Positions 1 to 6,614 are shown, numbered from the stretch's first letter. The stretch is 9,469 nt of DNA from Spirochaetales bacterium (GCA_031280945.1 JAITGB010000179.1:1-9469); one strand, 5' to 3'. Notes: generated from the letters alone by a model not told the origin. A program made the numbers and translations.

Positions 1-100
1 ATAGAAGCGGAAATCCTTGCGGATTTTGCAAAGCAAAATCCGCTGGATTGGAGCGGATAGCCCGGTTTTTTACGGCCGCAGGCCGTAAAAAATGCGCCCA
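1..100 (-). repeat. Modular palindromic extragenic repeat, copy A
   Basis: Read on the minus strand, this copy has the box TGGGCGCA (100-93), a perfect 12-bp hairpin with a 3-nt loop (TTTTTTACGGCC at 66-77, loop 78-80, partner 81-92), the box CCGGGCT (65-59), ATCCGCTCCAATCC (58-45), then a second perfect hairpin (GCGGATTTTGC at 19-29, loop AAA, partner 33-43). A degenerate second CCGCT-like box (12-1) runs to the window edge. The boxes match copy C (7597-7714) and partly copy B (2612-2680), while the hairpins differ. The T-rich arm comes first and the A-rich arm last on both strands, so the 66-92 hairpin is not a standard intrinsic terminator. It lies just downstream of the Lon-family gene in the same orientation. 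The dispersed-repeat call rests on three copies in this window; a mobile or REP-like origin is inference. Confidence 0.75.
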
Positions 101-151
101 CTTTCTTAAGTTGTTGACAGTGGAGACTTCCCCCTATGTATAGAAACTTCT

Positions 152-2566
152 TCAATTTCCGCCGAAGTCTTTGACGAGTTCGGCCATTTCGCGCAGGCGC
201 TGTTCGACTTTGCCGTTGACGGTGTGGGCCGGAAAGCCGCTTTTGGGGCTTTGTCTGCCTGCGGGGAGGCCGGTGAGGATTTCTATGCCTTCGTCCACTG
301 TGGAGACGGCGTAGAGGTGAAAGTCGCCTTCGGTGAGGGATTTTTGTACTTCGGGGGAGAGAATGAGGTTGGGGATGTTGAGCCGGGGTATGATGACGCC
401 CTGCTCTCCTGTGAGGCCGGTTTTGCGGCAGACTTCGTAGAAGCCTTCGATTTTTTCGGATACGCCGCCCACGGGCTGTATGTCGCCCATTTGGTTGACC
501 GAGCCTGTAACGGCTATGTCCTGCCGGAGGGGGAGGGCTGCTATGGCGGAGAGGAGGACGTAGATTTCCGCTGAGGAGGCGGAGTCGCCGTCTACTTCGA
601 TGTAGCTCTGCTCGAAGCAGATGCTGGCTTTGATTGAGAGGGGGAAGTCCCGCGCGTAGAGGGCCTGGAGGTAGCCTTCTATGATGAGTACGCCCTTGTC
701 GTGGATTTCGCCGGAGAGTCCTGATTCGCGTTCTATGTTGATGATGCCGTCGTGTCCGGGGGCGGTGCGGGCTGTGATGACGAGGGGTCTTCCGAAGGCG
801 TAGTAGCCTCTGTCCAGCACCGCAAGGCCGTTGATTCTGCCCACCGCGCTGCCCGTGAGGGTCATAAGGATTTCGCCGGAGAGGATTTGTTCGTCTATTT
901 TACATTCGGGGAGGTTGTGGAGAAAGCGTCTTTCGCCCAGGGCTCTTCTGACCGCTGCCCTGTCCACGGTTTCTTTGGCCTCAACGCGGGCCCAGTGGCT
1001 TGCTTCGCGGATAAGGTCGGCTATGAGGGAAAACCGGGTGGTAAGTTTTGAGCGGAACTCTCCTACTTTGACAGCGTACTCAATAACGGCGGCTATGGCG
1101 GAGTGGTCAAAAGTTTTCAGGTTTTCCTGCGCGCTGAGGCCGCGGATAAAGGTGATGTACTCTTTGAGGCCCCTCTCGTCCCTTTCCATGAGGGAGTCGA
1201 ACTCTGCGGGTACTTTGAAGAGTTTGGGAAAGTCTTCGTCTCCCGCGTAGAGCCAGTCGTAGGTGTTTTCGTTTCCGGTGAGGATGATTTTTGTGTCGAT
1301 TTTTACGGGTTCGGGTTTGAGGGCGGAGGGGGGAGCGTAAAAGGGGTTGGGGGGATTTCTGATTTCGGTTACTCCGTTTTCGAGGGCTCTTTTGAGGCTG
1401 GTCCAGGCGTCTTCTTCGCTCAGGATGTCTTCGGCCCTGAGGACGAGAAATCCGCCCGATGCGCGAATGAGGGAGCCCGCGCGGAGCATCATAAAGTGGG
1501 TCCTCACTTCGCCGGGGACTTCGGCGAAGGATTCCTGGGTTCCAAAGAGGCTTGCGTAGTCGGGGCTGGTTTCAAATATGACAGGTACGCGGCCTTCGGC
1601 GCAGGGGGAGGAGTTGTCAACGATGAGATTCGCTCCGTAGCGCAGAGCCGGGGGCTCGTCCTTCTCCTGGGGTTCCTCCGTAAAGAGGTGCAGGTTTTTG
1701 GCGACATCGGCTTCAAGAGAGGAGAGGTAGTCTCCTGTTTTGCCGCCGGGAAACTCGCGCTGGATTTCCTGGGTTTCGGCCCTGAGGCCCCGGCCCACGG
1801 CTTCTCCTCCGAGGCGGCGGATTTCTTCTTCTACCCTCAGGCGCTCACGCCGGAAAGCCGCGAAAAGCTCCCCCAGCTCGTCCATAGAGCGGTAGTATTT
1901 TTCGCGCGTTTCGTTCCAGAAGGCTTCGGTAATTTTTCCTGCGCCCAGGAGCCTCTGAAGCTCATCAAAACTTGTGGGCCTTCCCCTGTACAGGGGCGCG
2001 AGGTCGGAGGAGCCTTCTGTCTCGCTGTTCGCGCCCTCGTTTCCGGTTTGAATAATTCTGAAGCCCTCGCGGGCAAGGCGCGTCTCAAGTTCGGTGAGCC
2101 TCTGGTTTTCGCCGTTCTCCTGAGAGCCCACAAGAAGGGTTTTTTTGTTTTTGTACTCCGTTTCCGTGAGGAGCCCCGGCAGCACGTTTCGCAGGTTTTC
2201 CACGAGCTTCTGAAGAGCCTTTTTGAAGGCCGCGCCTTTTCCCGCAGGAAACGAGAGGAGAATGGGACTGTCGGGTCTTTCAAAATTGTTCACGTACACA
2301 AGGTCGGTGAGGCTTCCCGCTTCGGGCTGGTACTCCTGGACAATGCGAGTAATGGCCGTGCGCTTCCCCGTTCCGGGAAGACCAGCAGCGTATATATTGT
2401 AGCCCTTTGCGCGCAGGCGCGTTCCCAGGGCAAGGGCGCGCAGCGCCCGTTCCTGTCCTATTATCGGAGGAGGCCCCGGCGTACCTGTGTCCAGCGCCGC
2501 AATTTCTTCATCCCGAATCCCGAAGGCCGCAGCCTCCGGAGCGAGTTTACAGTCGTGTAATTCCAT
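152..2566 (-). CDS. Lon-family AAA+/S16 serine protease (YcbZ/LonC-like group)
   Basis: Predicted cytoplasmic ATP-binding protease of 804 residues. The N-terminal part has a Walker A motif GLPGTGKRT at residues 62-70. A long charged, probably helical or coiled-coil insertion covers about 150-300. The AAA core resumes at about 310-480, with a sensor-1-like TGN near 430-432. The C-terminal S16 domain (about 560-790) carries the catalytic dyad: Ser662 in VDGDSAS and Lys705 in GGVSEK. Their spacing of 43 residues equals that of Ser679/Lys722 in E. coli Lon. The segment where Walker B is expected (371-382, GGFLVLRAEDIL) lacks the usual adjacent Asp-Glu, so ATP hydrolysis may be weak or absent, as reported for some LonC proteins. 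The reading frame is open 47 codons further upstream, but ATG at 2566 was chosen because the family-like N-terminus begins there and a strong promoter lies immediately upstream, inside the extra stretch. There is no Shine-Dalgarno site. Likely role: protein quality control; substrates unknown. Confidence 0.9.
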   Translation of the reverse strand: MELHDCKLAPEAAAFGIRDEEIAALDTGTPGPPPIIGQERALRALALGTRLRAKGYNIYAAGLPGTGKRTAITRIVQEYQPEAGSLTDLVYVNNFERPDSPILLSFPAGKGAAFKKALQKLVENLRNVLPGLLTETEYKNKKTLLVGSQENGENQRLTELETRLAREGFRIIQTGNEGANSETEGSSDLAPLYRGRPTSFDELQRLLGAGKITEAFWNETREKYYRSMDELGELFAAFRRERLRVEEEIRRLGGEAVGRGLRAETQEIQREFPGGKTGDYLSSLEADVAKNLHLFTEEPQEKDEPPALRYGANLIVDNSSPCAEGRVPVIFETSPDYASLFGTQESFAEVPGEVRTHFMMLRAGSLIRASGGFLVLRAEDILSEEDAWTSLKRALENGVTEIRNPPNPFYAPPSALKPEPVKIDTKIILTGNENTYDWLYAGDEDFPKLFKVPAEFDSLMERDERGLKEYITFIRGLSAQENLKTFDHSAIAAVIEYAVKVGEFRSKLTTRFSLIADLIREASHWARVEAKETVDRAAVRRALGERRFLHNLPECKIDEQILSGEILMTLTGSAVGRINGLAVLDRGYYAFGRPLVITARTAPGHDGIINIERESGLSGEIHDKGVLIIEGYLQALYARDFPLSIKASICFEQSYIEVDGDSASSAEIYVLLSAIAALPLRQDIAVTGSVNQMGDIQPVGGVSEKIEGFYEVCRKTGLTGEQGVIIPRLNIPNLILSPEVQKSLTEGDFHLYAVSTVDEGIEILTGLPAGRQSPKSGFPAHTVNGKVEQRLREMAELVKDFGGN

Positions 2567-2572
2567 TGTGCA

Positions 2573-2602
2573 ATAATAGGAGCCACAGGGGGCGGGTGTC
2601 AA
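2573..2602 (-). promoter_or_regulatory. Sigma-70 promoter of the Lon-family gene, leaderless geometry
   Basis: Minus-strand -35 TTGACA (2602-2597, perfect consensus), 18-bp spacer, -10 TATTAT (2578-2573), then six bases (TGCACA) and the ATG at 2566. The usual distance from -10 to transcription start places +1 on the A of the ATG. With no Shine-Dalgarno sequence, a leaderless mRNA is the simplest reading. The motifs are seen directly; the start site is inferred. Confidence 0.75.
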
Positions 2603-2611
2603 GGAAGGGCG

Positions 2612-2680
2612 GATTTTTTGCAAGGAAGAATTTGGGCGCACTCCCGAGCAAATTTCCCGAAGGGAAATTTGCGAGCCCGA
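2612..2680 (+). repeat. Modular palindromic extragenic repeat, copy B
   Basis: The 5' flank and box at 2612-2640 (GATTTTTT, CAAG, then TTTGGGCGCA) match copy C at 7597-7624 with two mismatches and one single-base gap. After the box comes a perfect 11-bp hairpin, GCAAATTTCCC at 2648-2658, loop GAA, partner 2662-2672, then GAGCCCG (2673-2679), which resembles the CCGGGCT box. The CTCCAATCC box of copies A and C is not seen. The copy lies between two divergent genes, just upstream of the Lon-family promoter, and points toward the cysteine-rich gene. Confidence 0.7.
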
Positions 2681-2717
2681 TAAAACGCGGCTTGCAACTA
2701 TACGCAAAATCAGGCTA

Positions 2718-2819
2718 AGTGCGGCATACCCGCACTACGTGGCTGTAGTCCTTATCGCGTTTTTGAGGGGGGCTTTGCGGGGGGTACCCTCCCGCCGCCG
2801 CTTCGCGGCGGCGGGAGGG
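2718..2819. repeat. Hairpin cluster with perfect 15-bp GC-rich inverted repeat
   Basis: A 7-bp stem (AGTGCGG 2718-2724, loop CATAC, partner 2730-2736) is followed by a perfect 15-bp inverted repeat: CCCTCCCGCCGCCGC at 2787-2801, loop TTC, partner 2805-2819. Just before the large hairpin, GGGCTTTGCGGGG at 2770-2782 is an exact 13-base match to 7647-7659 inside repeat copy C. This ties the cluster to the same repeat family, probably as a continuation of copy B. No T-run follows the large stem on the plus strand, so terminator function is not supported. Confidence 0.6.
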
Positions 2820-2864
2820 CTCCGAAACAGCTTCACAGTTTACGAATTGTTTACCTTTTTTTGG

Positions 2865-2893
2865 TTGACAGCCCGTGTCCCCTGCCGTAGAGT
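2865..2893 (+). promoter_or_regulatory. Sigma-70 promoter of the YkgJ-like gene
   Basis: -35 TTGACA (2865-2870, perfect), 17-bp spacer, -10 TAGAGT (2888-2893, 4 of 6 consensus). Predicted transcription start is about 2900, only 8-9 nt upstream of the ATG at 2909. No good Shine-Dalgarno site exists, only GAGAG placed too close to the start, so the mRNA should have a very short leader. Confidence 0.6.
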
Positions 2894-2908
2894 ACGCCAC
2901 AGAGAGCC

Positions 2909-3265
2909 ATGAACGGAGAAACTTTATCAAGAACCTGTAAGGCGGATGCGCGGCTTACTGCCGCGGGCCGGATTTTTTTGTGGACAGGCGTCCTCAGGCG
3001 GCTTTTTCTGTTTTGTTTCAGAAAAAAATATATTGAAGCAAGCATAGAAACGCGCACGGGCGAGTGCCTGCGCTGCGGAGCCTGCTGCCGCCTTGCCTTC
3101 GCCAAGTGTATGTATCTGGATTTCGATTGCGACGGTAAAGCCTCCTGTTCGCGGCATACGTCCGTGAGGATGCCCAACTGCGTTGTTTTTCCCATAGATT
3201 CACAGGATATTAAAGAAAGAGACCTCGTTGCCCACAGCCCCTGCGGGTTTTATTTTAGAAAGTAG
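2909..3265 (+). CDS. YkgJ-like CxxCxxCC zinc/iron-chelating domain protein
   Basis: Small protein of 118 residues. The N-terminus (about 1-50) is basic with a short hydrophobic stretch, IFLWTGVLRRLFLFCF. The core has the cysteine cluster ECLRCGACCRL (CxxCxxCC), followed by further cysteines: one before MYLD, one in SCSRH, one in PNCVVFPID, and a terminal CGFYF. This pattern is that of the putative zinc- or iron-chelating YkgJ/UPF0153 family, whose biochemical role is not established. The ATG at 2909 is the only Met in the protein and sits just behind a recognisable promoter. The gene is divergent from the Lon-family gene (342 bp between start codons) and convergent with phosphofructokinase (128-bp gap). 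A metal-binding function is inferred from the cysteines only. Confidence 0.75.
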   Translation: MNGETLSRTCKADARLTAAGRIFLWTGVLRRLFLFCFRKKYIEASIETRTGECLRCGACCRLAFAKCMYLDFDCDGKASCSRHTSVRMPNCVVFPIDSQDIKERDLVAHSPCGFYFRK

Positions 3266-3282
3266 ATTGACCTCTGGGGCAT

Positions 3283-3327
3283 AGGGGCAAAGCGCCCCTC
3301 GTAAAAAAACACGTCCTTATAAAGGAC
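3283..3327. other. Two short stem-loops between convergent genes
   Basis: The 128-bp gap between the convergent YkgJ-like and phosphofructokinase genes holds AGGGGC (3283-3288)/GCCCCT (3294-3299), a 6-bp stem with a 5-nt loop, and GTCCTT (3313-3318)/AAGGAC (3322-3327), a 6-bp stem with a 3-nt loop. Neither is followed by a clear U-tract in the plus direction. On the minus strand a T-run (complement of 3303-3309) follows the second stem, offset by a few bases, so a weak terminator for phosphofructokinase is possible but unproven. Confidence 0.35.
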
Positions 3328-3393
3328 TGCTTATGCTGGCTTGCGTTTTTATCGTCTTCCGTAAAGCCGAAATTATTTAGGGATAGGCTCTAA

Positions 3394-4485
3394 TTATTCG
3401 TCTCCGAAGCAGGTTCCTACGCTGCGGGCGGTTTCAATGAGGGGGTGGCCGGGGGGGACGTGTTTGAGTTTGCCCGCGATTTCTTCGAGGGGGCGGGAGA
3501 TGACGCGGGAGCCTTCGAGGGCGACCATGCTGCCGTATTCGCCCCGGTGGAGGAGTTCGGCGGCTGCGGCGCCAAATGTGGTGGCGAGGAGTCTGTCGTA
3601 GGGGGATGGGGTTCCGCCGCGCTGCTGGTAGCCGAGGACTGTGAGGCGGGTTTCCATGCGGACTTTTTCTTCTATTGCGCGGGCGATTTCGCTGCCCCGC
3701 GAGAAATACTCGTGGGGGTCTTTTTGTTTTTTGCGGGTTGTCCGGGGCTGGGATGATTCTTCGCGCGAGAGGGCGCCTTCGGCCACGACAACTATGGAGA
3801 AGGCTTTACCGGCGCTTGCCCGTTTTTGGAGGTGGCGGCAGATTGAGTCTATGCTATAGGGGATTTCGGGGATGAGGATGACATCCCCGCCGCCGGATAT
3901 GCCCGCGTACAGGGAGAGCCAGCCTGCTTTGTGTCCCATGAGTTCTATGACCATGATTCTGTTGTGGGAGTGGGCTGTTGAGTGGAGCCTGTCTATTGCT
4001 TCGGTGGCGATGTCTACGGCGCTGTGAAAGCCGAAGGTTACGTCTGTGCCCCAGATGTCGTTGTCTATGGTTTTTGGCAGGCCAATGATGTTGAGTCCTG
4101 CTTTTCGCAGGAGGTTTGCGGTTTTGTGTGTGCCGTTGCCGCCCAGGACGACGAGGCAGTCGAGGTTGAGTTTTTTGTAGTTTTCGATGATGGCTTCGGG
4201 TTTGTCGCGGCCTGTTTGGGAGTCGCGTACGCCTTCGTCCTTGAAGGGTTTTTCGCGGGAGGTTCCGAGAATGGTTCCGCCCCGTGTGAGGATGCCGCTA
4301 AAGTCTGAGGCTTTCAGGAGGCGGGCGTCTCCCGCGATGAGGCCCCTGTAGCCTTCGTTGATGCCTATGATGTTCATGGAATACTTTTCCTGCGCGGCTT
4401 TTGCTACGCCGCGTATTGCGGCGTTGAGGCCCGGGCAGTCGCCGCCTGATGTGAGTATGCCGAATGTGCGGGTTGCGGATTTCAT
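3394..4485 (-). CDS. pfkA: 6-phosphofructokinase
   Basis: Glycolytic enzyme phosphorylating fructose 6-phosphate to fructose 1,6-bisphosphate in the cytoplasm; 363 residues, complete. Motifs in order: GGDCPGLN (14-21), GGNGT (115-119), catalytic PKTIDND (137-143, with Asp141 and Asp143 matching E. coli Asp127/Asp129), MGHKAG (183-188), PEIPY (206-210), and GYQQRGGTPSPYDR (285-298). At the phosphoryl-donor positions it has Gly118 (E. coli Gly104; ATP-type) but Lys138 (E. coli Gly124; common in PPi-type enzymes), and Asn117 replaces the usual Mg-binding Asp103. The Gly/Lys pair is known in ATP-using members of the PPi-like branch, so ATP is the more likely donor, but this is not settled. A charged insertion (about 240-260, SREESSQPRTTRKKQKD) is present. 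The ATG at 4485 is backed by an AAGGAGG site 7 nt upstream. Transcription is probably from the promoter at 4588-4617. Confidence 0.92.
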   Translation of the reverse strand: MKSATRTFGILTSGGDCPGLNAAIRGVAKAAQEKYSMNIIGINEGYRGLIAGDARLLKASDFSGILTRGGTILGTSREKPFKDEGVRDSQTGRDKPEAIIENYKKLNLDCLVVLGGNGTHKTANLLRKAGLNIIGLPKTIDNDIWGTDVTFGFHSAVDIATEAIDRLHSTAHSHNRIMVIELMGHKAGWLSLYAGISGGGDVILIPEIPYSIDSICRHLQKRASAGKAFSIVVVAEGALSREESSQPRTTRKKQKDPHEYFSRGSEIARAIEEKVRMETRLTVLGYQQRGGTPSPYDRLLATTFGAAAAELLHRGEYGSMVALEGSRVISRPLEEIAGKLKHVPPGHPLIETARSVGTCFGDE

Positions 4486-4577
4486 GGGCCTGCCTCCTTA
4501 TGCGTTCCCGCCCCCTGAATTGTGTCGAATTCCTGGCTGGGAGCCCTGGAGAGTTTCGCGGACGCGCTCACACTCAT
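4482..4577 (-). CDS. Possible 31-codon leader ORF upstream of phosphofructokinase
   Basis: Small ORF of 31 codons whose ATG (4577) lies 10 nt downstream of the -10 box. Its TGA (4484-4482) overlaps the phosphofructokinase ATG as ATGA. The peptide begins MSVSASAKLSRAPSQEF and resembles no family I know. With a predicted transcription start near 4581 it would be translated from a leader of only a few bases. The 4-bp overlap plus the internal Shine-Dalgarno site would suit translational coupling. A chance ORF of this length in GC-rich DNA is quite possible; conservation in relatives would decide. Confidence 0.3.
   Translation of the reverse strand: MSVSASAKLSRAPSQEFDTIQGAGTHKEAGP
4493..4499 (-). 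promoter_or_regulatory. Ribosome binding site of phosphofructokinase
   Basis: Minus-strand AAGGAGG, a near-perfect Shine-Dalgarno sequence, ends 7 nt before the ATG at 4485. It fixes the start and contrasts with the Lon-family, M23 and ThyX genes, which lack such a site. It lies inside the possible leader ORF at 4482-4577. Confidence 0.85.
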
Positions 4578-4587
4578 GGCTTTTTGA

Positions 4588-4617
4588 ATGATACGAAAAC
4601 CGGGGAGAGGGTGTCAA
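4588..4617 (-). promoter_or_regulatory. Sigma-70 promoter of phosphofructokinase
   Basis: Minus-strand -35 TTGACA (4617-4612, perfect), 18-bp spacer, -10 TATCAT (4593-4588). Predicted transcription start is near 4581, giving a leader of about 96 nt before the phosphofructokinase ATG. It is divergent from the promoter of the PH-domain gene. Confidence 0.7.
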
Positions 4618-4687
4618 GTTATTCTCCGCTGTCTCCGAGTTTAGCTTTAGTATTATATGCGCTCGCCCGTTTAAGACGTGAACTTTA

Positions 4688-4716
4688 TTGACAATAATTG
4701 CATTTTATATAATAAT
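4688..4716 (+). promoter_or_regulatory. Sigma-70 promoter of the PH-domain gene
   Basis: -35 TTGACA (4688-4693, perfect), 17-bp spacer, -10 AATAAT (4711-4716). An overlapping perfect TATAAT at 4708-4713 has a short 14-bp spacer. The surrounding stretch 4681-4735 is much more AT-rich than the rest of the window. Predicted transcription start about 4720-4723, leaving a leader near 40 nt before the ATG at 4762. Confidence 0.7.
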
Positions 4717-4746
4717 CCTATACAGAACTTTTTCATGAGTCCTACT

Positions 4747-4752
4747 GGGAGG
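4747..4752 (+). promoter_or_regulatory. Ribosome binding site of the PH-domain gene
   Basis: GGGAGG ends 9 nt before the ATG at 4762. It favours that start over the in-frame ATG at 4735 and the GTG at 4678; the GTG lies upstream of the promoter. Confidence 0.75.
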
Positions 4753-4761
4753 TATTTAAGG

Positions 4762-5385
4762 ATGAAATTCCTGAAAAAGAAAGACCTGCAAAGGGGAGAG
4801 GCTATACTTTTCAGCCCTCAGCAGCACTGGATAATTTTAACGTGGCCCATTGCGGTCATATTGGGCATACTTTTTTTGAGCCTTGCGGAAGTATGTTTTA
4901 ACCTGTCCGATTATCTGCCTTTTGAGATTGAGGTAAAATACACTCTCCTTGCGGGCCTTTTTTTGACGGTGCTGTATTTTCTCGCCCAGTGCATCAGATT
5001 TTTGCGAACGGCCTACTGCATTACGAACAAGAGGCTTATCACCAAAAAGGGCGCGTTTTTTATCCGCGTTACGGATATGCCCATTGAAAGGATAGAAAGC
5101 CTGCACTGCGCCCAGGGATTCTGGGGGAGGCTTCTTAACTACGGGACTGTTGCCTTTGCGGGAATAGGGGGGAGCATCCCAAAGTTTGGCACTGTGTGTA
5201 AACCTGCTCTTGTTCGCAGGATAATCGGCGAGATTATCGAAAAGAACAGGCTCATAACCATAGTTCAGGAAGGGCCGCCCAAAACTTCGGGGGTACGGCC
5301 CAAGTACGTGCGGGAGAGCGAAGAGCCCCTGTGCAGTTACGGCACATTTGTCAGAATGATTGCGCCGTCCAAAAAAGAGGACTAG
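4762..5385 (+). CDS. Membrane protein with bacterial PH-like domain (bPH2/YdbT type)
   Basis: Protein of 207 residues. A short basic N-terminus (MKFLKKKDLQRGE) precedes two predicted membrane helices, about 23-45 (WIILTWPIAVILGILFLSLAE) and about 60-78 (TLLAGLFLTVLYFLAQCI). A cytoplasmic bacterial PH-like domain follows at about 82-165, with YCITNKRLI, then TDMPIERIESLHCAQGFWGRLLNYGTV and FAGIGGS, the conserved pattern of the bPH_2 (DUF304) family. The C-terminal tail (about 165-207) is hydrophilic and charged. Family members are widespread membrane proteins, mostly without known function. The gene is transcribed away from phosphofructokinase from its own promoter, and its stop codon lies only 13 bp from the stop of the convergent M23 peptidase gene. 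Start chosen from the GGGAGG site and the domain-like beginning. Confidence 0.85.
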   Translation: MKFLKKKDLQRGEAILFSPQQHWIILTWPIAVILGILFLSLAEVCFNLSDYLPFEIEVKYTLLAGLFLTVLYFLAQCIRFLRTAYCITNKRLITKKGAFFIRVTDMPIERIESLHCAQGFWGRLLNYGTVAFAGIGGSIPKFGTVCKPALVRRIIGEIIEKNRLITIVQEGPPKTSGVRPKYVRESEEPLCSYGTFVRMIAPSKKED

Positions 5386-5398
5386 AGCTTTTTTCCAT

Positions 5399-6577
5399 TT
5401 AGTAGTATACGGGTTTCGCCTTTATTGAATACCCATACTGCCACGCTGTCGCGCGCGGGGCGGCCTGGAGCATTATAAGGAACTTTTCGGTGCGGGCGGG
5501 AACCCTGAGCGTGAGGGGATGACGGCGGCTTGGGGTAAGGTTTCTCAAGCTGAAGCCCACGGTGATGTCCTGCGTAAAACCGGTTCCATTTGAGACAAAC
5601 ACCATGTAGGTATCATCGATTCTGTCAACGCGGAGGTCGATTTTTCCGTTCGGCTCCGTGGGCTCGTGGTAGTCCTGAAAATCTTCTTCCCGCAGTTTAT
5701 TTCCAAACACAACGGAGTAAACCGCTCCTCCCGGGTGGGTGGCGTAGTAGTAGCCCCCTTCCTGGGCTTCAACGGGCTTGCCGTCATAATTGAGAAACCG
5801 CACGGGGATGGGCCGCATTTTTCCCTCGGTTGTGGGAATCTGTACGTCAAAATGCAGGTGCGGGCCGGAGGATACTCCTGTGTTTCCGCTGTAGCCTATG
5901 TGCTGGCCCGCCTGAACCGCCTGTCCTACGGATACCACGGCGCCGTTTATCTGGAGGTGTACGTAGTTTGCTATGGTTCCGTCCGAGTGCAGTATAGAAA
6001 TAAAATTCGCGTCCTTGTTGTACATGAAGTTGGGGCCGCCCCTGCTTGAATCTTTTTTTACTTCAACAACGAGGCCGGACCGCGCGGCGTACACGGGGGT
6101 GCCTGAGTCGAGGTCAAAATCCAGGGCGTAGAGGTTATCCCCCTGATGGGTAAAACTGCCGTTGTAGCCCTGGGTTACTTTGTGCTTGCTTCCGTGCGCA
6201 AAGGGGAAGAGGTATATGAAATCTCCGTCGGGCTGCGCGGCCGCGGGGTCTCCCTTTGCGTAGGAAAGCGACATTTTGTAACTGCGGCGGCCCGCCCCTG
6301 AGGATTTCTCCAGGCTAAAAAGAGGTATTTCCCGCGCCTGGGCCGGAAGGAGCGTTCGTACCGGAAGGGGTACGGTTGGCCGCATATTGACCAGAGAGGG
6401 AAACTCAAGAGAAATCCATACGGGTATAATGTAGGCGTTATCCGCAAAAAAGGTGTACTGCCCGTCCGTTTCGTGGGTATACACCCGTATCATCTGCGGG
6501 CTTTGCGCGTACAGGCCGCTTGTCAGGGCTATGAGCGCGCACAGCGCACACAGAGTTTTCCGCAGGACATGATTCAT
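5399..6577 (-). CDS. Exported M23-family (LytM-type) metallopeptidase
   Basis: Predicted secreted or periplasmic zinc peptidase of 392 residues that would cut peptidoglycan cross-links. It starts with a signal peptide (MNHVLRKTLCALCALIALTSGLYA, likely cleavage after Ala24). A beta-rich N-terminal domain spans about 26-127. The M23 domain (about 128-265) has the zinc ligands and catalytic residues of the family: His144 in THQGDN, Asp153 in YALDFD, His207 in YVHL, and His240/His242 in GPHLHFD. The HxH and the first His/Asp pair are all present, so it should be active. A C-terminal beta-sandwich-like region of unknown role follows (about 275-392). The ATG at 6577 was chosen because the signal peptide begins there; the frame is open 27 codons further upstream through the promoter. 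No Shine-Dalgarno site. Convergent with the PH-domain gene, divergent from thyX. Confidence 0.9.
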   Translation of the reverse strand: MNHVLRKTLCALCALIALTSGLYAQSPQMIRVYTHETDGQYTFFADNAYIIPVWISLEFPSLVNMRPTVPLPVRTLLPAQAREIPLFSLEKSSGAGRRSYKMSLSYAKGDPAAAQPDGDFIYLFPFAHGSKHKVTQGYNGSFTHQGDNLYALDFDLDSGTPVYAARSGLVVEVKKDSSRGGPNFMYNKDANFISILHSDGTIANYVHLQINGAVVSVGQAVQAGQHIGYSGNTGVSSGPHLHFDVQIPTTEGKMRPIPVRFLNYDGKPVEAQEGGYYYATHPGGAVYSVVFGNKLREEDFQDYHEPTEPNGKIDLRVDRIDDTYMVFVSNGTGFTQDITVGFSLRNLTPSRRHPLTLRVPARTEKFLIMLQAAPRATAWQYGYSIKAKPVYY

Positions 6578-6585
6578 ATCGCTGT

Positions 6586-6614
6586 AATATAACGGAATTT
6601 GCATTTCTCGGCAA
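6586..6614 (-). promoter_or_regulatory. Promoter of the M23 peptidase gene, near-leaderless
   Basis: Minus-strand -35 TTGCCG (6614-6609, 4 of 6), 17-bp spacer, -10 TATATT (6591-6586), then eight bases to the ATG at 6577. Transcription would begin at the start codon or one to two bases before it, and no Shine-Dalgarno site is present. Confidence 0.55.

Noticed and set aside
66..92. Hairpin at 66-92 as an intrinsic terminator for the Lon-family gene
   Set aside because: The T-rich arm is on the 5' side and the A-rich arm on the 3' side on both strands, so no U-tract follows the stem in either direction.
1103..2560. A 485-codon plus-strand open frame opposite the Lon-family gene
   Set aside because: It is antisense to a clearly recognisable protease with intact catalytic motifs. 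Its translation is Gly/Phe/Val-rich without domain-like features, as expected from codon bias in GC-rich DNA.
2567..2707. 47-codon N-terminal extension of the Lon-family protein
   Set aside because: The extension covers the consensus promoter and repeat copy B and has no family-like sequence; the ATG at 2566 fits better.
2407..2718. A 103-codon plus-strand open frame across the Lon-family promoter
   Set aside because: It runs antisense over the protease start and then through repeat copy B; no ribosome site and no family resemblance.
5371..5394. AAAAAAG/CTTTTTT pair spanning the 13-bp gap between convergent genes as a bidirectional terminator
   Set aside because: The stem is only 7 bp, nearly all A-T, with a 10-nt loop; too weak to call, though a U-run is present.
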